Source of the DNA: Variovorax paradoxus
GTDB taxonomy: Bacteria; Pseudomonadota; Gammaproteobacteria; Burkholderiales; Burkholderiaceae_C
Assembly: GCF_030811855.1 (NCBI RefSeq)
Contig: NZ_JAUSRN010000009.1
Coordinates: 124,001-188,000 of the forward strand
DNA: 64,000 bases
Direction of reading: 5' to 3'
In this document: one piece after another, positions 45,777-54,169 of the stretch
Layout: each line of letters starts with the position of its first letter
Numbering within the stretch: the first letter of the stretch is position 1
Made by a program: the position numbers and the translations under genes
Notes under the pieces: generated by a model
What the model was told of the DNA's origin: nothing
The model's input: the letters and a program-made list of their open reading frames with translations, nothing else
Database searches by the model: none

Positions 45777-46823
45777 TCAGGCGTAGAGCGGCTCCTCGGC
45801 CATCTGCTCGCACTGCTCCTGCAGCACGAGGATCTGGCCCTTCCAGTAGTCGCTGGAGCCGAACCATGGAAAGTTGATCGGAAAGATCGGGTCTTCCCAG
45901 CGCCGGGCCAGCCAGGCGCTGTAGTGAATGAGGCGCAGTGTGCGCAGCGGCTCGATCAGCGCGAGTTCGCGGCGGTCGAATTCGCGGAACTGCTCGTAGC
46001 CGTCGAGCAGCCCCGAGAGTTGCGCGGTGCGCTGCGCGCGTTCGCCCGAGAGCAACATCCACAGGTCTTGCACCGCAAAGCCGGTGCGAGCGTCGTCGAG
46101 GTCGACGAAGTGAGGGCCGCCGCCCGGACGGTCGGTGGGCGTCCACAGGATGTTGCCGGGGTGCACGTCGCCGTGCAGCCGCAGCTTGCGCGGCTGGAAG
46201 CCGGAGGACGCAGGGGAGTCCACCGCCAGCGCGGTGGCGGCAATCATGTCCAGCGCCTCGTTGCAGGCCTTTTCCCAATCGCGCTGCACGTCGAGCGGCA
46301 CCTTGTCGTGGCCCAGCAGCCAATCGCGCGAGGCGATGCCGAAGGTCTGCAGGTCCAACGCGGGCCGGGCCTCGAAAGGCTTGGCGCCGCCCACCGTGTG
46401 GATGCGCGCGAGAAAGCGGCCGACCCATTCGAGCACTTCGAAATCGTCGAGCTCCGGCGCGCGGCCGCCGCGATACGGGCTCACGCTGAAGGCGAAGCCG
46501 CCGTGGTGGTGCAGGGTGGTGCCGTCGAAGGCCAGTGGCGCCACGGCAGGCACTTCGGCTGCTGCGAGTTCGAGCGAGAAGCCGTGCTCTTCGAGGATCT
46601 CGGCCTCGCTCCAGCGCTCGGGCCGGTAGAACTTGATCACCACGGCCGGATGCGGATCCGGGTCCTCCAGGAACACCTGGTAGACCCGGTTCTCATAGGA
46701 GTTGAGGCCCGTGAGCCGGCCATCGCCGTGCAGGCCGAGCGTCGCGAGCGCGTCGAGCACCACGTCGGGCGTGAGGCTCTCGTAAGGATGTGTGTTGGCA
46801 GGCGCCGCGGGGGAAGGGGTCAT
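45777..46823 (-). CDS. srkA: Stress response kinase A (SrkA/YihE-like protein kinase)
   Basis: 348 residues (E. coli form 328). Aminoglycoside-phosphotransferase-like protein-kinase fold: SYENRVYQVFLED (ATP-site Glu/Asn), VIKFYRPERW (Lys), LRLHGDVHPGNILW (catalytic loop HGDxHPGN), and HFVDLDDARTG (metal-binding Asp). SrkA in E. coli counters the MazEF death pathway and envelope stress. It starts near the divergent-free end of a tail-to-tail pair with the Gly-rich lipoprotein. Confidence 0.92.
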   Translation of the reverse strand: MTPSPAAPANTHPYESLTPDVVLDALATLGLHGDGRLTGLNSYENRVYQVFLEDPDPHPAVVIKFYRPERWSEAEILEEHGFSLELAAAEVPAVAPLAFDGTTLHHHGGFAFSVSPYRGGRAPELDDFEVLEWVGRFLARIHTVGGAKPFEARPALDLQTFGIASRDWLLGHDKVPLDVQRDWEKACNEALDMIAATALAVDSPASSGFQPRKLRLHGDVHPGNILWTPTDRPGGGPHFVDLDDARTGFAVQDLWMLLSGERAQRTAQLSGLLDGYEQFREFDRRELALIEPLRTLRLIHYSAWLARRWEDPIFPINFPWFGSSDYWKGQILVLQEQCEQMAEEPLYA

Positions 46824-46856
46824 GCAGCCATTGTCGCTACATGGGCCCTCCCGGCG

Positions 46857-47972
46857 TCACAGCCCGCCGGGTTGTTTGTAAAGCGAAAGAATATGTCCGG
46901 TGCGCGGGTCGCCTTTGCCGGCCAGCACCTGCGCATACGCTGTCTGCACCGCCTCGCCGCCATGGTGGTGTTCGGGGCGCAGCCAGGGGTTCTTCGCGTG
47001 GGTCACCGCGGCAAGGAAGTCGTGCCAGGCGGCCACCATGCGGCGGCCGAATTCGTCGGCGCCCCATTCGGCGGTGCGCTTCTTGATCTGCGCCGGCGCA
47101 AAGAACAGCGTTGCGCGCGGGCCATTCAGCTCCTTGCCCGCGCCCTTGGACGCGAGCTGCTCGACGTGCGTGCCGCCGATCGAGCAGCTGTACTTCAGGT
47201 TCGCGAAGCGCGTGTGAATGGCATTGCGGAGCTCGCCGTTGCCGGCGAAATCCACGTACACGGCGGGCGTGTCGGCCGCGATGGTGTCGAGCGCGTCGTA
47301 GGTCACCACCCGGCCGTAGCAGCCCAGGCTTTCGCAGAAGGCCACGTTGGCGGGCGAGGTCAGGCCGATCACCTCGATGCCTTTGCGCTGATGCAGCTGG
47401 AAGGCCGTACCGTAGGCCGTCTTGCTCGACGCGCTCGACAGCAGCATGGTGCTGGCGCCGAAGAAGTCGTTGTCGGCCATGAAGTCGTCGATCAGCCACG
47501 AGGTGATGAACAGCGGCCGCAACAGCGCCTGCAGGTCTTCGGTGTCCGGTGTGTACAGCGGATCGGCGTTGCAGCGGAAATACTGGTTGTAGACCGCGGG
47601 CAGCGCCGCGCGGTGCGCGGCAGCATCGGTGAGGCGCGCGGACGAGAGACGGTCCGGGCTCAGCACCGCGGTCGACGACATCGGCCAGTAGCCATAGAGC
47701 CGCTCGCCCACCGCCACCCCCGGGTGCAGCGACTGCACCACGCTGCCGAAGCCCCACGCCGGGATGTTGCCCCAGCCTTCTTCACCGGTGGGGAAGAACT
47801 GCCAATAGCTCATGGCATCGCCAAAGGCCGCGTAGGTGATGTTGTTGGAGGTGAGCGCAAAGCTGTCGATGCGAACGCGTACCTGGCCGTCGGCTAGCGG
47901 CTCGTCGGCGGCGGTGTGCAGGCGCGTGGTGGGGAGCTGGTCCTTGCGGATCAGGAGGCTGGTGGTGCTCAT
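46857..47972 (-). CDS. DUF2855-family protein
   Basis: 371 residues from the ATG at 47972. The family looks MDR-like in outline (QVRVRIDSFALTSNNITYAAFGDAMSYWQFFPT, GWGNIPAWGFGSVVQSLHPGVAVGERLYGY) but the nucleotide fingerprint is weak. The catalytic role of the family is not known. It is followed after 24 bases by the divergently unlinked srkA on the same strand. Confidence 0.8.
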   Translation of the reverse strand: MSTTSLLIRKDQLPTTRLHTAADEPLADGQVRVRIDSFALTSNNITYAAFGDAMSYWQFFPTGEEGWGNIPAWGFGSVVQSLHPGVAVGERLYGYWPMSSTAVLSPDRLSSARLTDAAAHRAALPAVYNQYFRCNADPLYTPDTEDLQALLRPLFITSWLIDDFMADNDFFGASTMLLSSASSKTAYGTAFQLHQRKGIEVIGLTSPANVAFCESLGCYGRVVTYDALDTIAADTPAVYVDFAGNGELRNAIHTRFANLKYSCSIGGTHVEQLASKGAGKELNGPRATLFFAPAQIKKRTAEWGADEFGRRMVAAWHDFLAAVTHAKNPWLRPEHHHGGEAVQTAYAQVLAGKGDPRTGHILSLYKQPGGL

Positions 47973-48107
47973 GGTGTTGTCTCGATCTCCACGGTGGGTG
48001 GGGCGGGTTGCGATGATGCGGCGTGCAGCCACATTAGCCAAGCTTGATGAAAGGCGCCATCGCGCGAGGCGATTCGGCGTCACCCGTGAGACACGACGGC
48101 GCGAATG

Positions 48108-48147
48108 AAAAAAGCGCCCCGGCTTGTGGCCGGGGCGCTTTTTTCTG
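48108..48147. terminator. Rho-independent terminator
   Basis: An A-run, a GC stem (AGCGCCCCGGC / GCCGGGGCGCT with a TTGTG loop) and a T-run lie just beyond the end of ohr. It stops the leftward ohrR-ohr transcript, and being symmetrical it may work in either direction. Confidence 0.9.
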
Positions 48148-48174
48148 TTCTCGCGCTAAGCGCGAGACGTTGGA

Positions 48175-48600
48175 TCAGGCGATCGTCAGTTCGACGTCGA
48201 TGTTGCCGCGCGTGGCGTTCGAATACGGGCACACCTGGTGGGCGGTGTCGACCAGCTTCTGCTTCTGGTCTGCGTCCAGGCCGGGCAGCGTGATCGCCAG
48301 CTGAACGGAAATGCCGTAGGCAGCGCCGCCGTTCGTCGGGCCGAGGGAAACCTTCGAGTCGATAGCCACGTCTTCAGGCACCTTGACGCCGATCTTCGGG
48401 CCGACGGCCTTCATTGCACCGATGAAGCAGGCGGCGTAGCCGACCGCAAACAGCTGCTCGGGGTTGGTGCCGGGCTTGCCCGAACCAGGCGAGCTCAGCT
48501 TGACGTCGATGGCGCCGTCGCTGGACTTGCCTGCGCCGTCACGGCCGCCGACGGTGTGGGCTTCAGCGGTGTAGAGAACCTTGTCGAGCTTGGTGGTCAT
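48175..48600 (-). CDS. ohr: Organic hydroperoxide resistance protein (Ohr, OsmC fold)
   Basis: 141 residues from the ATG at 48600 (MTTKLDKVLYTAEAHTVGGRDG). Two catalytic cysteines: YAACFIGAMK (peroxidatic Cys near residue 61) and HQVCPYSNATRGN (resolving Cys near 125). Ohr is a lipoyl-dependent peroxidase for fatty acid and organic peroxides. It is downstream of ohrR on the same strand, and an OhrR-type operator lies before ohrR. Confidence 0.95.
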   Translation of the reverse strand: MTTKLDKVLYTAEAHTVGGRDGAGKSSDGAIDVKLSSPGSGKPGTNPEQLFAVGYAACFIGAMKAVGPKIGVKVPEDVAIDSKVSLGPTNGGAAYGISVQLAITLPGLDADQKQKLVDTAHQVCPYSNATRGNIDVELTIA

Positions 48601-48692
48601 GGTGATTCCTTTGATGATGATGGAGGGTGGGTGAGAAAGCTGCTTCTCTCTTTTTTCGATTGAAGCGGGGAGAAAACCGGGGAGTCCTGTCG

Positions 48693-49145
48693 TCAGGCCG
48701 CCTTCTTGATGCGGTCGCGCAGCGACTGGATCTGCTGGGTCAGCGAGATCAGCTCGGGCACCGAGCACTGCGCGGCGGCCATCAGGCATTCAGGCACGTT
48801 GGCGGCGCGGGTCTTGAGCTTGCGGCCTGCGGCAGTGAGCGTGATGTGCACGCGGCGCTCGTCGGCCGCGTCGCGCACCCTGGCCACGTAGCCGTTGGCT
48901 TCGAGACGCTTGAGCAGCGGCGTGAGCGTGCCGGAGTCGAGCGAGAGGCGTTCGCCGAGTGCGGAGACGGTGGTGCCGTCTTGCTCCCAGAGGGCGAGCA
49001 TCACGAGGTATTGGGGGTAGGTGAGCTGCAGCTTTTCCAGGACCGGCTTGTAGAGGCGGGTCATGGCCAACGAGGCGGAGTAGACGGCGAAACAGAGCTG
49101 GTTGTCCAGCTTGAGCATTTCGTCTGAGGCATGTGGGGAACGCAT
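48693..49145 (-). CDS. ohrR: OhrR, MarR-family organic-peroxide sensor
   Basis: 150 residues from the ATG at 49145 ([13 protein letters not shown]...). The peroxide-sensing Cys is in [22 protein letters not shown] (Cys near residue 17), as in Xanthomonas OhrR. The winged helix is [37 protein letters not shown]. Oxidation of the Cys releases it from DNA and derepresses ohr. An upstream frame from 49181 would include the operator; I use 49145. The operator half-sites overlap the region before its start. Confidence 0.93.
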   Translation of the reverse strand: MRSPHASDEMLKLDNQLCFAVYSASLAMTRLYKPVLEKLQLTYPQYLVMLALWEQDGTTVSALGERLSLDSGTLTPLLKRLEANGYVARVRDAADERRVHITLTAAGRKLKTRAANVPECLMAAAQCSVPELISLTQQIQSLRDRIKKAA

Positions 49146-49151
49146 GGGCTG

Positions 49152-49176
49152 AATTGTAGTGCACAATTCAATTGTG
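49152..49176. promoter_or_regulatory. OhrR-type operator with overlapping half-sites
   Basis: CACAATT-C-AATTGTG (49162-49176) is a perfect 7-1-7 dyad with the OhrR consensus core ACAATT/AATTGT. A further AATTGT at 49152-49157 pairs with ACAATT at 49163-49168, so three half-sites overlap. It lies 7-31 bases before the ohrR start. Confidence 0.7.
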
Positions 49177-49223
49177 TGCAATGCAATATTTTTGGCTTGC
49201 TTTTGAGTGTTTGTTTTCCGAGG

Positions 49224-49780
49224 CCGGGATATCCGCCCGGCGGCGGACTCACTTTCTTTTGCTTCGCCAAAAGAAAGTAAGCAAAGAAAAGGCGACCCTA
49301 CTGTCTGCGTCCCTTCGCTGCGCTACGGGCAACCTGCGGTGCTCGACTCCGGCGGGGGTCCGCAGAACTCGCTTCGCTCAAACAGCTGCGGCCCTGATCC
49401 CGCCTGCATCTGCGCTCCTCGGCGCATACAGAAGGGGTGGGAGCGGGCAGCCTTCGCTCTCGCTCGGCCCCGAGACCAACACAAGCAGCCAATACCAACC
49501 GCAGCAGGCGCTGCGCGCCTGCGGGGGCCTGGTGGCCGAGCGAAGCAAAGGCCCGTTCGGTTTCCAACCCCCTCTGTATGCGCCGAGGAGCGCAGGATTT
49601 CGCGGATCAGGGCTCGCAGCTGTTTGAGCGAAGCGAGTTCTGCGAGACCCCGCGAAACCCGAGCACCGCAGGTTGCCCGCAGCGAAGCGGAGGGACGCAG
49701 ACAGTGGGGTCGCCTTTCTTTTGCCTACGTTTCTTTGGCGAAGCAAAGAAAAGTAGGTCGCCCGCCGGGGCGAGACCCGG
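49224..49780. repeat. Large imperfect inverted repeat (~560 bp)
   Basis: The gap between ohrR and the kinase gene (49182-49826) holds no convincing gene. Its two halves are reverse complements with mismatches over ~220 bases: for example CTTTCTTTTGCTTCGCCAAA near 49252 matches the complement of a block near 49750, and CTGCGCTCCTCGGCGCATAC near 49409 matches the complement of a block near 49585. The centre (~49450-49560) has smaller palindromes. Short hairpins such as CTTTCTTTTG-CTTCG-CCAAAAGAAAG are nested in the arms. Open frames on all strands here are a by-product of the symmetry and were not called as genes. Confidence 0.85.
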
Positions 49781-49826
49781 CCTCGGGCAGCAAGCACCCG
49801 TCAGACGTTGAAACGGGAGCCCCTCA

Positions 49827-51731
49827 ATGACCGAAGCAAACACGCCTCAAGAAGACGACCGCACCCAGGTCATGTCAAGACCTGCCCAACAACCTGCCCG
49901 CGACGAAGACACCTCAGCCACCGTCATCACGGCAAACCCGACAAGCCTCTCCAACGCACCAGTAACTAGCCCAGCATCAGAAGCCAACGAAGCCGGCCTC
50001 CTCCCCGTAGGCAGCCGCCTAGCAGAATTCGAAATAACCAGAGTCGTAGGCCAAGGCGGCTTCGGCGTCGTCTACGAAGCCTGGGACCACACCCTCGAGC
50101 GCGTCGTCGCCATCAAGGAATACCTGCCGACTTCGCTGTCGACGAGACAGCAGGACGGAACAGTGGTACCCCTCTCGGAGCGCCACCGCGAAACCTTCGA
50201 CCTCGGCATGCGCAGCTTCATCAACGAAGCCCGCCTGCTCGCGCAGTTCGATCATGCCTCGCTGCTCAAGGTCTACCGTTTCTGGCAGGAGCGCGGCACC
50301 ACGTACATGGTGATGCCGTTCTACCGCGGCGACACGCTGCGCCAGGCGCTGGTGTCCATCCCCGCGGGCGTGGACGAGGCGTGGCTGATCCGGATCATGG
50401 ACGGCGTGACGCAGGCGCTGGCGGTGATGCACAGCGCCAATTGCTACCACCGCGATATCGCGCCCGACAACATCATCCTGCTCGAAGGTTCCGGCCGGCC
50501 GGTGGTGCTCGACTTCGGTGCCGCGCGCCGCGTGATCACCGACAAGACGCAGGCGATCACCGTCATCCTGAAGCCCGGCTACGCGCCCATCGAGCAGTAC
50601 GCTGAAATGCCCGACATGTCGCAGGGCGCGTGGACCGACGTGTACGCACTCGCGGCGGTGATGCACGTGGCCGTGTGCGGGCGTGCGCCGCCGCCTTCGG
50701 TGGCGCGGCTGTTGTCCGATAGCTATGTGCCGCTCGCGGGCAACGAGATCCTGCGTCAGCGCTACAGCCTGCGGCTTCTGCAGGCGATCGATGCGGGCTT
50801 GGGCGTGCGGCCCGAGTCGCGGCCGCAGTCGATGGCCGAGTTCCGCGCGGCGCTCGACCTGGAGGTGGGCCACAGCATCGCACCGACGCCGCGCACCACG
50901 CCGCCGGGATCGGGCGCTCGCACCAACAGCAACGCCGATCTGCCGACGATCGTCGGCCGCGGCAAGACGCCTGCGCCTGCACCCGCTCCAGGCGCGAGTG
51001 CAGGCACGAACGGAAAGAACAACAGCAAGGCTATGGCCGCGATCGCCTCGGTGGCCGTGCTTGCCGCGGTGGCCGGTGGCGGCTGGTGGTGGTACCAGGG
51101 CCGCACCGCCGGCGCGGAGGGCGATGGCGGCAAGCAGGTGGCGGTTGCAACACCGCCGCCGCCGCCCGAGCCCCGTGTGACCCAGGCGCCACCACCGCCT
51201 CCACCGCCTCCGCCCATGCCCCGCACGCCGCTCGAATCGCTGCAGTCGCTCGCGGCCGGCGCTGCTCCGGGCTTCGACGTCACGGCCACGCCGAAGAAGT
51301 CCGAGGTGGTAATCGGCAAGGACAAGCTCGCGTTCGAGGTTCGCAGCAAGCGCGAAGGTTTCGTCTACGTGTTCCTGCTGTCGAGCGGCGGCGAGATGTT
51401 CCTGCTGTTCCCGAACCTGCTCGACAAGTACAACAAGATCACCGCGAACAGCCCGCTGTCGCTGCCGCGCGCCTCATGGCCGATGGATGCCGGCGGACCG
51501 GCCGGCACCAACCAGTTCGCGGTGCTCGTCAGCCAGCACGAGCGCGACTTCAGCGCCTCGGGCATGCAGAACGACGGCGTGTTTCCGCAGTTTCCGCTGC
51601 CCGTGCTGGCGGCGCTCGAAGCCAGCCGCGGCACGGGGCCGTCGCCGTTGCTGGGCAAACCCGCTTGCGCGCCCAACACCCCATGCAACGACGTCTACGG
51701 CGTCGCGAATTTCAAAATCGTCGAGAAGTAA
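49827..51731 (+). CDS. Membrane Ser/Thr protein kinase with C-terminal DUF4384-like domain (PpkA-like)
   Basis: 634 residues. Kinase domain ~64-345: GQGGFG at 75-80, Lys97 in VAIKEYL, HRD at 208-210 with Asn215, DFG at 229-231. A membrane helix at ~402-423 separates a Pro-rich stalk (PPPPPPPPP near 455-463) and a periplasmic domain (~483-634) with a DUF4384-like core (KLAFEVRSKREGFVYVFLLSSGGEMFLLFPN). The first ~80 codons use A-ending codons (GTA, CTA, ATA, AGA, ACT) unlike the rest of the gene. It heads the rightward T6SS-associated cluster, so it probably phosphorylates T6SS components, like PpkA in Pseudomonas. Confidence 0.9.
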   Translation: MTEANTPQEDDRTQVMSRPAQQPARDEDTSATVITANPTSLSNAPVTSPASEANEAGLLPVGSRLAEFEITRVVGQGGFGVVYEAWDHTLERVVAIKEYLPTSLSTRQQDGTVVPLSERHRETFDLGMRSFINEARLLAQFDHASLLKVYRFWQERGTTYMVMPFYRGDTLRQALVSIPAGVDEAWLIRIMDGVTQALAVMHSANCYHRDIAPDNIILLEGSGRPVVLDFGAARRVITDKTQAITVILKPGYAPIEQYAEMPDMSQGAWTDVYALAAVMHVAVCGRAPPPSVARLLSDSYVPLAGNEILRQRYSLRLLQAIDAGLGVRPESRPQSMAEFRAALDLEVGHSIAPTPRTTPPGSGARTNSNADLPTIVGRGKTPAPAPAPGASAGTNGKNNSKAMAAIASVAVLAAVAGGGWWWYQGRTAGAEGDGGKQVAVATPPPPPEPRVTQAPPPPPPPPPMPRTPLESLQSLAAGAAPGFDVTATPKKSEVVIGKDKLAFEVRSKREGFVYVFLLSSGGEMFLLFPNLLDKYNKITANSPLSLPRASWPMDAGGPAGTNQFAVLVSQHERDFSASGMQNDGVFPQFPLPVLAALEASRGTGPSPLLGKPACAPNTPCNDVYGVANFKIVEK

Positions 51732-51784
51732 TCGTCTGTAGAGCGTTGGCCCGCTGGGCCGTCTTTTCGGACAAGGAGGCTTTC

Positions 51785-53386
51785 ATGTACACGCAGTCGC
51801 CGATTTTCATTTCCGCCCTTCGCTGGGTTGCCACCGCCGCGGCTGCGCTTGCGGCGGGCTGCGCGAACACGCCACCGGCGGCCAACGCCAGCGCCAATGC
51901 CAACGCAGGCACCGCAGTCCCCGACACCACGGCAGCATCGGCCGGCACGCCGCGGCCGGGCTCTACCGGCGGCAGCGTGGCCGGCCAGGCGCGCACCTTC
52001 TCGACCCAGCTGGCCACCTACACCTCGGTCAGCTTCGATGCCGTGCCCGGCTGGGCGCGCGACGATTTCTCCGAAAGCTGGCCCGCTTTCCTCGGCAGCT
52101 GCAAGGTGCTCACCGGCCGCGGCGCCGAGTGGAAAGACGTATGTGCGCGCGCCCTCAGGGTCGACAGCAAGAACAGCACCGCCATTCGCGCCTTCTTCGA
52201 GCAGGAGTTCTCGGCCTACCAGATTCGCGACGACGACCGCAAGCCGGATGGCGTGGTCACCGGCTACTTCGAGCCCGAGATCGCGGGCAGCCGGCAGTAC
52301 GCGGCGCCATTCATTTACCCCGTCTACGGCCAGCCCGAAGACATGCTGTTTGCCGACGTGCGCAAGCTGCCGGCCGGCAGTGGCACCGTGGCGGCGCGCG
52401 TGGAAGGCCGCAACGTGGTGGTGCAGACCGGGCTCAGCACGCGCGACATGGGCGCGCCGGGCCTCTATGCGCTCGACCTTTCGGCCCTCACGCGCGACAC
52501 GCTCGACCGCAAGGTCCGCCTGCGCATCGAGGGCAAGCAGCTGCTGCCCTACTACACGCGCGAAGAGATCGAGACCAAGGGCGCGCCCAATGCCAAGGTG
52601 CTGGCCTTCGTGAGCAGCGCCACCGCGCTCTACGAAATGCAGATCCAGGGCTCGGGCCGCATCAAGCTGGCCAACGGCGACATCATTCGCGTGGCCTATG
52701 CCGAGCAGAACGGCCAGCCGTTTCGCCCAACGCTGGCGCAGGCCGCGAATGGCAAGCCGCGGACACCGGTGAAGGTGCGTGGCTCGTCCATCGAACTGCA
52801 GCTCGACGACGGCGACGAGGACGACGACGTGGGCGGCACCTCGACCAGCACCATCCGCACGCGCGGCTTCACGCTCGCGCGGCCCGTCGCCAGCGGCGCG
52901 GTCGTGGTGCCGGGGCGGCGCGCGGCCGGACCGGTCATCGGCTCGGGCATCCAGGACCCGAGCTATGTGTTCTTCAAGGAGTCGCCGTCTCCTTCGGGCG
53001 GGCCGGTGGGCGCCTTCGGCGTGCCGCTGTCGGCGGGCCGTTCGATCGCGGTGGACCCGCGCAGTACGCCGCTCGGCTACCCGGTATTCGTCTCCACGCG
53101 TGCGCCCGGCACCGGCGCGCCCATGCAGCGGCTGACCATTGCGCAGGACACCGGCGGCGCAATTCGCGGCGCGGTGCGGGCCGACTATTTCTTCGGCAAC
53201 GGCCAGCAGGCCGCCACCAATGCACGCCGCATGAAGGAGCGCGGGCAGCTCTGGATTTTGTTGCCGCGCGGATTGGCCGTGGCGTCGGCGGCGGTGTCCT
53301 CGGCCATCCGCACGCGCGGCGGCCCGGTGGGCGCCGGCCTGCCGCAATGCCTGGTACCCACCGAGGGCGTGTGCGTGGACGACTAG
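51785..53386 (+). CDS. mltA: Membrane-bound lytic murein transglycosylase A (MltA)
   Basis: 533 residues from the ATG at 51785. A lipobox (LAAGC) predicts a lipid anchor. MltA core: GVVTGYFEPEIAGSRQYAAPFIYPVYG and QIQGSGRIKLANGDIIRVAYAEQNGQPF. The 3D domain ends SIAVDPRSTPLGYPVF ... IAQDTGGAIRGAVRADYFFGNG with the catalytic-type Asp. Between them is ~75 residues of acidic and Ala/Val/Gly-rich sequence (DDGDEDDDVGG...) replacing the usual short linker. MltA cleaves peptidoglycan; location next to the T6SS kinase suggests wall remodelling for the apparatus. Confidence 0.9.
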   Translation: MYTQSPIFISALRWVATAAAALAAGCANTPPAANASANANAGTAVPDTTAASAGTPRPGSTGGSVAGQARTFSTQLATYTSVSFDAVPGWARDDFSESWPAFLGSCKVLTGRGAEWKDVCARALRVDSKNSTAIRAFFEQEFSAYQIRDDDRKPDGVVTGYFEPEIAGSRQYAAPFIYPVYGQPEDMLFADVRKLPAGSGTVAARVEGRNVVVQTGLSTRDMGAPGLYALDLSALTRDTLDRKVRLRIEGKQLLPYYTREEIETKGAPNAKVLAFVSSATALYEMQIQGSGRIKLANGDIIRVAYAEQNGQPFRPTLAQAANGKPRTPVKVRGSSIELQLDDGDEDDDVGGTSTSTIRTRGFTLARPVASGAVVVPGRRAAGPVIGSGIQDPSYVFFKESPSPSGGPVGAFGVPLSAGRSIAVDPRSTPLGYPVFVSTRAPGTGAPMQRLTIAQDTGGAIRGAVRADYFFGNGQQAATNARRMKERGQLWILLPRGLAVASAAVSSAIRTRGGPVGAGLPQCLVPTEGVCVDD

Positions 53387-53419
53387 TCCGATCGCTCCCG
53401 ATCGCCTTTTCGCTTCGCC

Positions 53420-54169
53420 ATGCAAGAAACCCTTTCGTCCGCGGAAAGCACTGCGCTCGTCCGACTCTGGCGGCGTCGGCAGACGCTGTCCCCGGACGAC
53501 ATGGGCACCATGTACCGCATCGTCGGCGATGCGCTCGTGGCCTGCAATCCGCCCGAGCTCCAGGTGCTGGGCGAGGGCCGGCAGGAGCTGGTGGCGCAAT
53601 TCATCTATGTGAAGGTGCTGCGGCTCGATGCCGATCCCGACGAGGCCGACGAACGCGCGAGCCACAGCGCGCCTTCGAGCGCGTTCGCCTTGTGCGCCTA
53701 CTTCCGTCGCTACCTGATCGACTGCACGCGCGCGAGCTCGTTCCGCCGCAAGCTCTCGATCGGCGACCAGGTCACCGAGGCGCAGCTCGAAGACGCGTTA
53801 GGCGCGGACGAAGACCTCGACGGCTGCCTGGCGGAACACGGCCTGAGCGCGGGCGCGGTGCAGCTGGCCGCGCGCGCCTTCATCGCCGAGCTGCCAGAGC
53901 CCGAGCGCCTCCTGCTGTGCGAGGGTTTCGGCAAGGAGGCCGATGGCGGCCTCTCGGGCATCGCCTCGCGCCATGCCATTGCTTCGTACCACTACCGCGC
54001 GGGGCGGTTGGGCCTGGTGCACAAGCGCGAGGGGCTCACGGCGGACTATGCCAAAACCCGGCTCGGCGGCTGGATCCAGCAGACGCTGGGCATTGCCATC
54101 GAGCCCGGGAACATGGCGGCGATCCTGCAGGTTTTCAAAATCCTCGGTGCTGAAGCGTCTTATGCCTGA
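53420..54169 (+). CDS. ECF-sigma-like protein
   Basis: 249 residues. Residues ~55-110 resemble sigma region 2 (ELVAQFIYVKVLRLD, CAYFRRYLIDCTRASSFRRKL), and ~147-200 resemble region 4 with a helix-turn-helix (ARAFIAELPEPERLLLCEGF, LSGIASRHAIASYHYRAGRL). A ~40-residue extension at each end is atypical. It is followed by an overlapping anti-sigma-like gene, which supports a sigma role. I see no clear -10 recognition residues that would prove promoter binding. No homologue is named; I infer the function. Confidence 0.65.
   Translation: MQETLSSAESTALVRLWRRRQTLSPDDMGTMYRIVGDALVACNPPELQVLGEGRQELVAQFIYVKVLRLDADPDEADERASHSAPSSAFALCAYFRRYLIDCTRASSFRRKLSIGDQVTEAQLEDALGADEDLDGCLAEHGLSAGAVQLAARAFIAELPEPERLLLCEGFGKEADGGLSGIASRHAIASYHYRAGRLGLVHKREGLTADYAKTRLGGWIQQTLGIAIEPGNMAAILQVFKILGAEASYA

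Noticed and set aside
49207..49843. Several short open frames on both strands in the inverted-repeat region
   Set aside because: They arise from the symmetry and composition of the repeat; none has a credible ribosome site or domain.
51695..53665. Long leftward open frame across mltA
   Set aside because: Antisense shadow of the MltA gene, rich in Arg, Gly and Ala without any motif.
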